A stretch of 64,000 nucleotides of DNA from Methanoregula sp. (GTDB lineage Archaea; Halobacteriota; Methanomicrobia; Methanomicrobiales; Methanospirillaceae), in contig JAUYTV010000020.1 in NCBI GenBank assembly GCA_030694985.1, forward strand, positions 1 to 64,000, given 5' to 3'. Position numbers and translations under genes: made by a program. The notes under the pieces are model-generated. The model did not search any database. It had not been told where the DNA came from and saw nothing but the letters and a program-made list of their open reading frames with translations. Shown here in pieces: positions 44,143 to 53,356 of this stretch. Each line of letters begins with the position of its first letter. Position 1 is the stretch's first letter.

Positions 44143-44202
44143 ACGGGCACGGGCAGTCCGTCACTTTAATTAAGCAACAGCGGCAAAAAGTATGAGGCAT
44201 AT

Positions 44203-44275
44203 AGCCCGGTAGTGTAGCGGTCAATCATGGTGGCCTCTGGAGCCGCCGACAGCAGTTCGAATCTGCTCCGGGCTA
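44203..44275 (+). tRNA. tRNA-Gln (anticodon CTG)
   Basis: 73 bases. Acceptor AGCCCGG pairs with CCGGGCT; anticodon arm GTGGC-CTCTGGA-GCCGC with anticodon CTG; T arm with GTTCGAATC. Discriminator A. No intron. Confidence 0.9.
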
Positions 44276-44360
44276 CTTCTTTTCGTGTTCTTCTTATCCA
44301 TCGGATACTGTTCAGCACAGCATTTCGTCACCCTTCTGACTGCTCGCGTACCAGAAACGC

Positions 44361-45077
44361 TCATGCAATAAGCGCAGGAAGGATACAGCAGATGAAGATA
44401 GCGCCAAAGGTACCGACCCCCCCGATGCTGAGATCTGCCACATCAAGTGCTTTTATCCGGTGAAGCTGGGCAAGATTTCCACCCAGTAAAATTCCGATAG
44501 TCCCGCTGACAAATGCAAGAACCGTTGCCGGGATTCCTGCGCCCCCAAACAGGAGCAACCCCATGAGAAGCGCGGTAAGACCCGGTATGATCAGGGGCAC
44601 CCGCAATCCCACACCCATAATTTGGCGCGTAGAGACAAAGGTGACGAGTGAAACGATTGCAATGCCTGCCCCGACAGGTATCAGAAGAGAGGTGCCGGTG
44701 ATGTGCACTGCCTGATACAACAGGTACAGCGATATGCATATTGGTATGATCGCTCCGCCAAGATTTATCGAGATAAGAGTATCCCAGACAGGTGCCGGAC
44801 TCCACGGGGTGTCTGCACTGTACAGTGAAGTAGTGTCCGGAGAGACACGGACCATGTCGCGCTTTATTGTGTACACCGGGATGTTGACATAACTCCCAAA
44901 GAGCATCAGCAGGACAACTGCAATCGCAGTAATCCAGGAAAATCCCAGCTTGGTAAACGCAGCCCCGATCACTCCAAGGAAGAGCAGAGGGATAAGAAGG
45001 ATCACGAGCCCGACAAGCAGGAGGATTACGAGCACGGATAAACCCCCGGCAGAGACGAAACGAATACCGCCAGCCAT
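44361..45077 (-). CDS. DUF1614 integral membrane protein
   Basis: 238 residues with about seven hydrophobic segments, family DUF1614 (present in many archaea and some bacteria). The pattern GSYVNIPVYTIKRDMVRV and GGAIIPICISLYLL is characteristic. Function unknown. It starts 2 bases after the fibrillarin stop, so it is the end of the nop5-fibrillarin unit. Confidence 0.8.
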   Translation of the reverse strand: MAGGIRFVSAGGLSVLVILLLVGLVILLIPLLFLGVIGAAFTKLGFSWITAIAVVLLMLFGSYVNIPVYTIKRDMVRVSPDTTSLYSADTPWSPAPVWDTLISINLGGAIIPICISLYLLYQAVHITGTSLLIPVGAGIAIVSLVTFVSTRQIMGVGLRVPLIIPGLTALLMGLLLFGGAGIPATVLAFVSGTIGILLGGNLAQLHRIKALDVADLSIGGVGTFGAIFICCILPALIA

Positions 45078-45079
45078 GA

Positions 45080-45691
45080 CTACCTCACACCGGGTTTTGT
45101 GCAGACAATTGCTGCATGATCCTGGTGGTAGGGTAAAAGCCAGAGACTCTCCTGCACCACAAATCCTGCGGATACAAGTGCTTCTACCGTTTCTTTAAAT
45201 ATCGCACCAGGTTCCTTTCTCACATCCACGCTCCGGGTCTTTAACATCAGGATTATCTTTCCGTCAGGTTTTAAAAACGCAGAGTTCCGTATTGCAATCA
45301 TTGCCTGATCCGGTTGGGCTACATCCTGGTACACGAGATCCACTGATTCAACCAGAGGTGCATACTGTTCCGGGCGGGTGGCATCGGCCATGATCGGCAC
45401 AATATTTTTGCGGCGACGGGCAACTTCCAGGAGATCCTGCATAGGACGGGGGGCAAACTCCACCGCATACACCACATCAGCATAATCTGCCACATGCGAG
45501 ACCGTAGTTCCGTTTGCCGCGCCGAGATAGAGCACACGGGTATCTGAAGTGATCTCAACTCCAGTTCCCTCATAATAGAGCGCTGCCAGTTTGCTGCGGA
45601 ATGGATCCCATACCCGTGCATTTCCCAGCATACGTTCACTATACACGCCCCCCTCGCCCTGCGATACCAGCACATCACCGATCCAGATCAT
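45080..45691 (-). CDS. flpA: fibrillarin-like rRNA/tRNA 2'-O-methyltransferase
   Basis: 203 residues. The methyltransferase of C/D-box guide RNPs. Seen: the SAM-binding motif TRVLYLGAANGTTVSHVADY (motif I), VYAVEFAPRPMQDLL, and VDLVYQDVAQPDQ, with the Lys-Asp-Lys-type catalytic residues in the last segment (IILMLKTRSVDV). It overlaps nop5 by four bases. Confidence 0.96.
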   Translation of the reverse strand: MIWIGDVLVSQGEGGVYSERMLGNARVWDPFRSKLAALYYEGTGVEITSDTRVLYLGAANGTTVSHVADYADVVYAVEFAPRPMQDLLEVARRRKNIVPIMADATRPEQYAPLVESVDLVYQDVAQPDQAMIAIRNSAFLKPDGKIILMLKTRSVDVRKEPGAIFKETVEALVSAGFVVQESLWLLPYHQDHAAIVCTKPGVR

Positions 45692-46584
45692 GATTCATTC
45701 CCCTTCCCGGTCACTTTTTCGGTCCCTTTCCCTGTAACACTTCCCATAAGATCAATGCGTGCCTGTGCAGATTCAAGAAATACCGGGTCTGCCACTCCAC
45801 GGTAGTGGTCGATCCGGGCGGCAATCGCCAGTTTTCCCGCAAGCACGCGGGCAACCTTCCCGCGACATTCCCGCGGCGCATTGTGCACCCGACGGTGCTG
45901 GAAGATGATCCCGTGCTTGGGAGACGGGGACCTGGTCCGTAGATGTGCAAACAGGGCAGTCCGCGCACCGAGCACCTGAATAGCACTGGCAGGCATCCGG
46001 GAAAGATCTGATAAACCCCCCGCGTGCGACATGAGCCTGGCGGCAACAAGTCCGCCAATAAGCGCGCTGGTATTTGGCATCACGTCATTTGCCCGTCCCG
46101 ATACCGCCTTTGCAAGTTCAGTCCTTGTGGCAGAAAGACGCTCGATCTCTCCTGCCACAAAAGATAGCGCACCACGCGATTTCTCACGTATATTTTTCAC
46201 CAGAATATGCGCAGGAGTTCGCCGGTATTTCCGGGTAAATGTCGGGTGACGGATCTGGTACCACTCCACTGCCCGTTCGGTTAACAGGTTGATGACCGTA
46301 TCCATCTCATCAAGGGTTCTTACCATCTGGAGCAGTTCGGCATCTTTACCGGAATATTGCACCTTAATATCGCGCTCAGCTGCGGCAAAACAGATCTCGC
46401 GGAGCTTCTGGATATAATCCGCACGGTCACGGCACGCGCCGCACGCCACTGCCAGTTCCCAGTCCGGTGGGACAAAAGTATCCATGCTGGTAATCGATCG
46501 GACGCGTTCAGCCTTTGCCAGCACATCTCCGCCAGCTGGCGTACACAGTCCATCCTCCACATCCCCGAACCAGTAGGATCGCAT
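45688..46584 (-). CDS. Nop5/Nop56-58 family C/D-box RNP protein
   Basis: 298 residues. Scaffold that links fibrillarin and L7Ae on C/D guide RNAs. The Nop domain shows TSALIGGLVAARLMSHAGGLSDL and SAIQVLGARTALFAHLRTRSPSPKHG, both conserved. Slightly shorter than usual; the N-terminal part is reduced (LCTPAGGDVLAKAERVRSI) and a short Lys-rich tail ends the protein. Co-transcribed with flpA. Confidence 0.93.
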   Translation of the reverse strand: MRSYWFGDVEDGLCTPAGGDVLAKAERVRSITSMDTFVPPDWELAVACGACRDRADYIQKLREICFAAAERDIKVQYSGKDAELLQMVRTLDEMDTVINLLTERAVEWYQIRHPTFTRKYRRTPAHILVKNIREKSRGALSFVAGEIERLSATRTELAKAVSGRANDVMPNTSALIGGLVAARLMSHAGGLSDLSRMPASAIQVLGARTALFAHLRTRSPSPKHGIIFQHRRVHNAPRECRGKVARVLAGKLAIAARIDHYRGVADPVFLESAQARIDLMGSVTGKGTEKVTGKGNES

Positions 46585-46665
46585 ATTACAAAGATAAGGG
46601 GTGTGAGCCCGTATAAAACCAGATCACACCGGACATCCGGGCGCCTGTGGGGGCGGTTGAACGCT

Positions 46666-47880
46666 TCACACCCAGGCAATACCAAACGAGTAAAGGATCA
46701 CCGGAATCATGATAGCCCCCATACAATACATCCTCGGCACGTTCACCAGATGCGGCACAAGCCCGAGCACAATTGCAAGCAGCAGGATCAATACACCAAA
46801 AGGACCCGTGAAAATGAGACACAGTATGAAGATGAACACAATCACCGCACGGTTCAGCAACCGCACATCAATCCCGTTGAGCCGACAAGCCGATTTGGAG
46901 AGCCACACTGTAATCACATACGCAGCACAGGCAGCAAGCACACCGATAACAGTCAGCTCGCTCATCGAAGGCATGGGAAGTTCTGATAGCGCGACCATCA
47001 CGCCGTTTCGCATCCGCGATAAAGCAAAGAGCGCAGCAAGCCCGATAAAGGCATTGGCCGTGTTCGCCGCATTAGTAGCAAGGATATACGCGCGGCGATC
47101 TTTCTCGTATCCGATAACTGAAGCGAGCACACCGTTTGCTGATGCAGTGGAAAGGCCGGGCAGCCACCCGACTGCCACACCGGCAGCAGTTCCAAGCACC
47201 GAGCATTTTACTATAGTCCGGTCTTCCATCCGGATACCGCGGAAAAACTGCTCCGGCATCTTCCCCTGCGAGGAAGTGAGGAGCACCGAAATACCGAACA
47301 GCCCGGTGAGCAGCGGCATGAGGATCGCACTGCCCCCCGCAAGCGTATGCCAGCTGAGAAACGCGTAGTGGAGTGAGAATACACCCAGCAGACCGGATAC
47401 AACAAATATGCCAAGCGCCCAGCCCGGTGCATCGCTGGTGACGATCATATACCCAACCGACGCAATCAGCAGGATACCAATCCACCAGTCAAAGTACGGC
47501 TGGAGCGCAGGGAGCAGGAGAAAACAGAGCACCGAGAGCGGGACTGCGATCACCATGGCACACGCGCTCCCGAGCGCAGCGATCCGAACGGCTTCTTCAC
47601 CATTGCCTTCAAGGCAGAGCGCGTGGGCAGGCAATACCGCAAGCGATGTATCAGCATCAGGGATACCGAGGAATGTGCTGGGGATCGCATCGACAAACGT
47701 GTGGGTGATGAGCGCAGCAAACATCGCACCGGCAAGCGCGAGCGGTCCGAGAAGGGCAAGGAGCGCTACCTGAAGGCTTAAGAGAATACCGGCAAGAGTG
47801 TTGGCATGCACACCGGGGATGATCCCGCTGATGGTCCCAAGGATCACGCCAATAAGAACACCCAGCAGGATCTCAATCAT
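46666..47880 (-). CDS. TctA-like (tripartite tricarboxylate transporter) permease-family protein
   Basis: 404 residues with about ten membrane helices. The motif LGTISGIIPGVHANTLAGILLSL (about residues 15-37) and GVAVGWLPGLSTASANGVLASV are the repeated GxxPGx signature of the TctA/DUF112 family. Archaeal members lack the partner proteins TctB and TctC, as seems the case here, so the substrate is open. It is divergent from hemD. Confidence 0.8.
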   Translation of the reverse strand: MIEILLGVLIGVILGTISGIIPGVHANTLAGILLSLQVALLALLGPLALAGAMFAALITHTFVDAIPSTFLGIPDADTSLAVLPAHALCLEGNGEEAVRIAALGSACAMVIAVPLSVLCFLLLPALQPYFDWWIGILLIASVGYMIVTSDAPGWALGIFVVSGLLGVFSLHYAFLSWHTLAGGSAILMPLLTGLFGISVLLTSSQGKMPEQFFRGIRMEDRTIVKCSVLGTAAGVAVGWLPGLSTASANGVLASVIGYEKDRRAYILATNAANTANAFIGLAALFALSRMRNGVMVALSELPMPSMSELTVIGVLAACAAYVITVWLSKSACRLNGIDVRLLNRAVIVFIFILCLIFTGPFGVLILLLAIVLGLVPHLVNVPRMYCMGAIMIPVILYSFGIAWV

Positions 47881-47958
47881 TCACTAGAGTTACGGGAGAG
47901 TGGACATAAATTCACCGAAATGCAAATCATATTATCATACAGGGGCAATGAATCCGTA

Positions 47959-48648
47959 ATGAAAATTGCAGTCACCCGTCTTTTGGGAAAGGAGAAGAGC
48001 GATGCTGCCAGATGCGCAAAGGCCGGTCATACCTGCTACAGCGTTCATCCGCTCCGTTCAGATCTGCGCGAGTCTGCGATTGCAGAGTTCGTAAAAGGAG
48101 TGAGCAACAAAGAATTCGACTGCATCTTCTTTACAAGTGCTCTTCCGGCAAAGATCATCGCCCCTTTCCTGAAAAAGGGTCCACGCGTGATAGCGATCGG
48201 TCCACAGACGGCAAAGGAGCTGGAGCAATCGGGTATCGTGTGTGAAACGCTTCCCGGTTTCTACTCCCGGGACTTCGTGCCATATCTCGGGAAGTGGATT
48301 GATGGAAAACATATCGGTATCCCCCGCGCCGATGTCCCAAACCCTGCCCTCCTTGATGCGATTGCTGCCGCAGGCGGGATCGTCCATGAGTTCCGGTGTT
48401 ACGGGCTTGAACCCACAAGAGAGACGCTCGCACTTGATACTGCCGATGCTATTCTCTTTACCAGCGCCATGTCATATACAAAAGCGATATGGACACCACG
48501 CGGGGATCTGCTTGTGATGGCAATTGGCGATATCACGGCTGCGGTCATGCGCACTGGAGGCACTGTGCCTGCAGTTGTAGGAGACGGTTCATTGGAAGGA
48601 ACCCTTGCAGCGCTGAACAACTATCTCGACAATAACCAGAGTGGATAA
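47959..48648 (+). CDS. hemD: uroporphyrinogen-III synthase
   Basis: 229 residues. Closes the tetrapyrrole ring (used for F430, cobamides and sirohaem). The fold and weak motifs fit: MKIAVTRLLGKEK at the start, DCIFFTSALPAKIIAPFL, then IAIGPQTAKELEQSG and ILFTSAMSYTKAIW; sequence conservation in HemD is always low. The ATG at 47959 starts at the first strand; the frame extends upstream without support. Its stop overlaps a GTG of the next gene. Confidence 0.8.
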   Translation: MKIAVTRLLGKEKSDAARCAKAGHTCYSVHPLRSDLRESAIAEFVKGVSNKEFDCIFFTSALPAKIIAPFLKKGPRVIAIGPQTAKELEQSGIVCETLPGFYSRDFVPYLGKWIDGKHIGIPRADVPNPALLDAIAAAGGIVHEFRCYGLEPTRETLALDTADAILFTSAMSYTKAIWTPRGDLLVMAIGDITAAVMRTGGTVPAVVGDGSLEGTLAALNNYLDNNQSG

Positions 48649-48649
48649 T

Positions 48650-49678
48650 ATGGAATCACCGATTGCCGATACCGGACAGACTGAGCAAAAAAAGAAGACG
48701 GCCTTATGGAAAGGGGCGGGCATCATTGTAGTGGACAAGACACAGGGGCCGTCAAGCCATGAGATTGCCGCATGGGTAGGACAGATGCTCGGCTGCGAGG
48801 TAGGACATTCCGGTACACTCGATCCGCAGGTGTCCGGGTTACTCCTCATCATGCTGGGAAACGCTGTGCGCCTCGCCCCACTCCTCCTTGCGCACGACAA
48901 GGAATATATCTGCCTGATGCGGTTGCATGGCGATGTTGACCCTGTCCGTATTGAGAAGATGGCAGAGGAGTTCACCGGCAGGCTCTACCAGCGCCCGCCC
49001 CGGAAGAGCGCGGTGAAGCGAAACTTACGGATTCGCACGATCCATAAACTCCAGATCCTCAGCATCGAAGGAAGGCTTGTCCTATTCCGGGCGAACTGCG
49101 AGGCGGGAACCTACATCCGCTCGCTCTGCCATCACATGGGGTTTGCGCTGGGAGTGGGCGGGCACATGCAGGAACTGCGCCGCTCACGCTCCGGGGCATT
49201 TGACGAAACATCGATGCACACGCTCCATGAGATCAAAGATGCCTGCGTGGCAGCAGAAGCCGGAGACCGGACTGCCCTTGAGTCTATGGTGATGTCGGTC
49301 GATGCCGCAGTGCCTGATCTTCCGGTTGTTATTGTGCGCGATACCGCAATCGATGCCATCTGCCGTGGCGCAGTAATCGCAGGTGTGGGGGTGATCAGCT
49401 GCGATGAGTTTCTAAAGAACCAGACCATTGCAGTCCTCTCACAGAAACGCGAATTTGTATGTCTGGGTAAAGCGCTCGTGCCTTCATCTTCTTTTAAACC
49501 CGGTGACAACGGACTTGTTATCGCATCAACCGCTGTTTTCATGCAACCGGGCACCTATCCGCGGGGCTGGACAAAATCCGATAAGCCAGTACAACACGGT
49601 AAAAAACCGGTTAAAAAGCCGGTCCAGAAATCTGCCAGAAGAACATCTGTCCAGTTCCAGAGAAAGAGATACCCTTAA
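48650..49678 (+). CDS. truB: Cbf5/TruB-type tRNA/rRNA pseudouridine synthase
   Basis: 342 residues from the ATG at 48650; a GTG nine bases upstream is in frame and would overlap hemD. The catalytic motif is in VGHSGTLDPQVSGLLLIMLGNAVRLA (Asp in GTLDP). A PUA domain follows (residues about 250-335), and a basic tail (KKPVKKPVQKSARRTSVQ) ends it. The archaeal form is the catalytic subunit of H/ACA guide RNPs and also acts on tRNA U55. Confidence 0.93.
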   Translation: MESPIADTGQTEQKKKTALWKGAGIIVVDKTQGPSSHEIAAWVGQMLGCEVGHSGTLDPQVSGLLLIMLGNAVRLAPLLLAHDKEYICLMRLHGDVDPVRIEKMAEEFTGRLYQRPPRKSAVKRNLRIRTIHKLQILSIEGRLVLFRANCEAGTYIRSLCHHMGFALGVGGHMQELRRSRSGAFDETSMHTLHEIKDACVAAEAGDRTALESMVMSVDAAVPDLPVVIVRDTAIDAICRGAVIAGVGVISCDEFLKNQTIAVLSQKREFVCLGKALVPSSSFKPGDNGLVIASTAVFMQPGTYPRGWTKSDKPVQHGKKPVKKPVQKSARRTSVQFQRKRYP

Positions 49679-49713
49679 AAAAATTCCCTGCATACAAATA
49701 GGATACACTTTTT

Positions 49714-49797
49714 GCTGAGGTAGTCTAGCGGTAGGGCGCAGGCCTGGAAAGCCTGTGGTGCGAAAGTGCCTCGGGGGTTCAATTCCCCCCCTCAGCG
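49714..49797 (+). tRNA. tRNA-Ser (anticodon GGA)
   Basis: 84 bases with a long variable arm (TGGTGCGAAAGTGCC), typical of tRNA-Ser. Acceptor GCTGAGG pairs with CCTCAGC; anticodon arm CAGGC-CTGGAAA-GCCTG with anticodon GGA. Discriminator G. Confidence 0.93.
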
Positions 49798-49983
49798 CTT
49801 CATCATTTTTTGGTTTTTCATGTGTTCAGATCGGTTTTCGATCGTTTGGAGGAATTGCCGGGTTCGGAATTGATCCCCCCTAAATTTTCATATCAGCGTG
49901 TGGAAAAAATAAAATAAATATTTCAGAACCGGGGATTAATATTTTGGAAAAAATTGTGAAGAGAACTGCACCCACCCTTCACT

Positions 49984-50571
49984 TCACCGGCAAATCCCGC
50001 CAAATTCCCGTCCCATCTCAAACGCCTTCACATTAATCTCCACCGTCTTTTTCGGCACAAGGCGCCGGACTGCTTCAAGCAGCGACTCGGCTTTGAGGGG
50101 GATGGACATGGATGCAGCGCCCAGCATCACCACATTCTGGGAAAGCGGACTTCCCGCATCGGCTGCCATTTTGTCTGCATCAAGCAGGCAGAGCGTGTGC
50201 TTTTTTAATGCTGCAATGATCTCATCTTCTGTTGGCGCGACCAGCTTCTGCGTGTACACCGATGTGGGAAGCACAAGGTGGTTGTTCACTATAAGCCGGC
50301 CCTCTTTTTTCAGGTAATGCGAGTAGCGGAGGGCTTCTAACAGATCAAACGAGATCATGAGATCTGCCTGCCCGGGGGGGATAAGCGGTCCGAACAACCC
50401 GTCGATCCGTATGTGACTCTCCACAGAACCGCCGCGCTGCGCCATGCCGTGCGTCTCTGCACCCTTGACATGCCGTCCCTCAATCAGGCAGGCTTCACCA
50501 AGAATATTGGATGCAAGGATCGTTCCCTGTCCCCCAATCCCTACCATCAGGATATCGAAACTTCTGTTCAT
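49984..50571 (-). CDS. iorB: indolepyruvate ferredoxin oxidoreductase, beta subunit
   Basis: 195 residues from the ATG at 50571. Pairs with IorA to oxidise arylpyruvates (from aromatic amino acids) to aryl-acetyl-CoA with ferredoxin; in methanogens it may also run in reverse. Seen: SFDILMVGIGGQGTILASNILGEA, the gamma-type POR domain, and ETHGMAQRGGSVESHIRI. It overlaps the iorA stop by four bases (ATGA). Confidence 0.92.
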   Translation of the reverse strand: MNRSFDILMVGIGGQGTILASNILGEACLIEGRHVKGAETHGMAQRGGSVESHIRIDGLFGPLIPPGQADLMISFDLLEALRYSHYLKKEGRLIVNNHLVLPTSVYTQKLVAPTEDEIIAALKKHTLCLLDADKMAADAGSPLSQNVVMLGAASMSIPLKAESLLEAVRRLVPKKTVEINVKAFEMGREFGGICR

Positions 50572-52337
50572 CTCTTTCCCTCCCTTACTATCGCTCCCAC
50601 AGGACAGATCTGGACGCAGACAGCACAACCGCTGCACAGGTCATTAATCTCCGCCTTTTCATCGGCAAACTCAATCGCAGGACATCCGAACCGCACACAG
50701 TTACCGCAGCCGGTGCAGGCATCTGTGTCAACCAGATATCTCCCGCGCTTTACCCCGGCCCGGCGCGCTGATATGACGCACATCTGTTTGGCGATGATAA
50801 CCTTGACACCTTTACGCTTCTTTGCCTGCTCCAGCACATGCATCATGCCCGTGATATCAAACGGGTCCACCGATTCAACAAAATGAACCCCGCAGGCACG
50901 GCACATCACATCGAGCGAAACATGCGGGCTTTCAACACCGCAGGCCGTCAAGCCGGTATTCGGGTTTGGCTGGTGCCCGGTCATTGCCGTGATCCGGTTG
51001 TCGAGAATGACAACAGTCATGTTTGCCCCGTTGTATACCGCGTTTAACAACCCCTGGATACCGGTATGCAGGAACGTAGAATCGCCAATTGTACAAAGAA
51101 TATCCCGGGGATCACCGGAATGGGCGATACCACTTGCAACAGTAATCGAAGCCCCCATACAGATGGTTGTATCAACAACTCCCATCTGGAGCCCGAGCGT
51201 GTAGCACCCGATGTCACTGGGATAAATTGAATCCTTAAAGACTTTTTTTATCGCATAGGCGGCACTGCGATGCAGGCAACCGGCACAGAGAATTGGCGGG
51301 CGCAGCGGAAGGTTCTGCACCGGATCCACCGACGGGAACGGATTTGCGGGAAGTAAACCGGCTTTTACAAGAATCGCAGCAACTGCCGGCGGAGACAACT
51401 CCCCTTCATAGGAACCGTACCCGTTCTTCTTCCCAAACACAGGAACGCAGCCGGCAACCTGCCGCACAACCTCCTCAACTTCCGGTGCAAGTTCTTCGAT
51501 CACCAGCACTTTTTCATGCTTACCAACAAATGCACCCAGCCATTCCTCATCGATCGGGTATGCACCGATCTTCATGAACGAAATACCGGCTGGCAGCAGT
51601 TCCTGAACATAGGATGCAGCGATACCGCTGGCAATAACTGCGGTCTTTCCACGGATTTCGAACCGGTTGTATCCCAGTTCTACCAGCCGTTTTTTAATAG
51701 CGGGCTGTTTCTCGTTGAGCTTTTTGTGGAGGATGCGAGTGTGGGCCGGAATCACGACATACTGGCGGGGATCCTTATGGAACTCTCCTAGCCTCGTACT
51801 GGGGACGACTTCTCCCAGCGCCACATCACTTTTCGAGTGGCAGATGCGGGTTGTCGGGCGGAAAATTACCGGAAGTCCGAACTCCTCAGAGAGCCTGAAG
51901 GCAGCAGGCATCATGTCGTGCGCTTCCTGCACGCTTTCCGGATCGAGGCAGGGCACCCGCGCGAATTTGGCATAGCAACGGGTATCCTGCTCGTTCTGGG
52001 AGCTGTGAGCGAAAGGATCATCCGCGCTCATGATCACAAGACCGCCTATAACACCCGTGTAGGCACTCGTCATCAGCGGATCTGCAGCAACATTGAGTCC
52101 CACATGCTTCATCGTGCAGAGTGCGCGGATGCCGCACCATGCAGCGGCAAGCGCATTCTCCAGCGCAACCTTCTCGTTCACTGACCATTCGATATAGTAT
52201 GAAGGTTCCGGCTGTGCCCGCATCACATCGATTACTTCTGAAGAAGGCGTACCGGGGTAGCCGCTCACAAAATCCACACCGGATTCAATACAGGCGTGGG
52301 CAATTGCTTCATTCCCAAGGAGGTATTTTCGTTCCAT
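50568..52337 (-). CDS. iorA: indolepyruvate ferredoxin oxidoreductase, alpha subunit
   Basis: 589 residues from the ATG at 52337 (the longer frame runs into the tRNA-Ile gene and is not used). Domain order: pyrimidine-binding domain (LLGNEAIAHACIESGVDFVSGYPGTP), the middle CoA/thiamine region, the TPP-binding domain with GDSTFLHTGIQGLLNAVYN, and at the C-terminus two [4Fe-4S] sites, CTGCGNCVRFGCP and CSGCAVCVQICP. Confidence 0.95.
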   Translation of the reverse strand: MERKYLLGNEAIAHACIESGVDFVSGYPGTPSSEVIDVMRAQPEPSYYIEWSVNEKVALENALAAAWCGIRALCTMKHVGLNVAADPLMTSAYTGVIGGLVIMSADDPFAHSSQNEQDTRCYAKFARVPCLDPESVQEAHDMMPAAFRLSEEFGLPVIFRPTTRICHSKSDVALGEVVPSTRLGEFHKDPRQYVVIPAHTRILHKKLNEKQPAIKKRLVELGYNRFEIRGKTAVIASGIAASYVQELLPAGISFMKIGAYPIDEEWLGAFVGKHEKVLVIEELAPEVEEVVRQVAGCVPVFGKKNGYGSYEGELSPPAVAAILVKAGLLPANPFPSVDPVQNLPLRPPILCAGCLHRSAAYAIKKVFKDSIYPSDIGCYTLGLQMGVVDTTICMGASITVASGIAHSGDPRDILCTIGDSTFLHTGIQGLLNAVYNGANMTVVILDNRITAMTGHQPNPNTGLTACGVESPHVSLDVMCRACGVHFVESVDPFDITGMMHVLEQAKKRKGVKVIIAKQMCVISARRAGVKRGRYLVDTDACTGCGNCVRFGCPAIEFADEKAEINDLCSGCAVCVQICPVGAIVREGKR

Positions 52338-52471
52338 AATTCTAATCCTTACTAATACCGTGATTTTTCTGCACATATCCCTATCTGAATATTTTTTTAC
52401 GCTCCCAAGAGATTCACAACCTATAAAAACTCTGGTGGAGTAGTAATTAGGGTAAATTAAGGCAATCTTTT

Positions 52472-52545
52472 GGGCCCGTAGCATAGCCCGGTGGTGCGCC
52501 CGGCTGATAACCGGGAGGTCATGTGTTCGAATCACATCGGGCCCA
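52472..52545 (+). tRNA. tRNA-Ile (anticodon GAT)
   Basis: 74 bases. Acceptor GGGCCCG pairs with CGGGCCC; anticodon arm CCCGG-CTGATAA-CCGGG with anticodon GAT; T arm with GTTCGAATC. It shares acceptor and anticodon stem with the CAT-anticodon tRNA at 63.7 kb. Confidence 0.93.
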
Positions 52546-52707
52546 TCCGGCACTTTTTGTTTTAAAGTTTTTGTACATTTCGTCGCAGACCATACAGTGA
52601 ACTTTACCGGATTACTTTACCGGATTGATGGATGAGAAAGGGATTGTAAACCCAGTGAGCAGAGACGCGGGCTTTTCATAAAAAAAGCAAAAAGAGATGA
52701 TGATATT

Positions 52708-53253
52708 TTACACTTTTTTTGCAAAAACATACCCGATCACTTTTTCGAGGGCTTCAATCAGTGCCTCTTCCCCTTCGAGGTAATCGCGAAGTGCGCAGTA
52801 GAGCATGAACAGCACATCGTATCCATACTGGTCAATCGCAGTTTTTGCATCAATGGAGTTGAGATAAGAATCTGTAAGAAATCCATCATCGCTGTACATC
52901 AACTCAAAAAATTTGCCTTCTTCAGACAAGACACAGAACTGATCAGTGACCTGTTTTTGAGGATTATCAGGGCGGAATGCAGCGGATTCAGCTTTTCCTA
53001 AAATGATCATTTTTTTAGGATAATACATGGGATCATACAGTTCTCCCTTTGTATCCTGTTTGCCCATTTTGAGCATATTCAGACCAATTGTTTTTATCAT
53101 AGGTGCTGCCGATTTTGCCATTCGGGAGAGGAGTTTTGCATCGTTTTCTTTGATCTGTTCTGAGAGTCCGGCAATTTTCTCCTGTGTTTTCTCACTCTGA
53201 CTCTCTTCGATCTTCTGTTTCAGTTTTTCAAATCCGGCTTCAATTTCATCCAT
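52708..53253 (-). CDS. conserved-looking hypothetical protein with N-terminal coiled coil
   Basis: 181 residues from the ATG at 53253. The first about 50 residues are a coiled coil (EIEAGFEKLKQKIEESQSEKTQEKIAGL). A globular part follows with YDPMYYPKKMIILGKAE and DAKTAIDQYGYDVLFMLYCALRDYLEGEEALIEALEKVIGY. No domain recognised. No membrane segment. It is monocistronic. Confidence 0.7.
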   Translation of the reverse strand: MDEIEAGFEKLKQKIEESQSEKTQEKIAGLSEQIKENDAKLLSRMAKSAAPMIKTIGLNMLKMGKQDTKGELYDPMYYPKKMIILGKAESAAFRPDNPQKQVTDQFCVLSEEGKFFELMYSDDGFLTDSYLNSIDAKTAIDQYGYDVLFMLYCALRDYLEGEEALIEALEKVIGYVFAKKV

Positions 53254-53356
53254 AGCATTCACCAGCACCCGTCACAAATATTGCAAAGGTTAAGATCTGT
53301 TTATACTGCGGCTATAAAACCACTCGTTTTTGGTCTTGTCAGCAGTTCTCTACCAA

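Noticed and set aside
44203-44275. tRNA-Gln as integration site of the mobile block
   Set aside because: No duplicate of the tRNA 3' end was found near 38 kb or 43.2 kb, no integrase is present, and thyA lies in between.
52338-52553. N-terminal extension of iorA
   Set aside because: It runs through the tRNA-Ile gene; the family N-terminus begins at the ATG at 52337.
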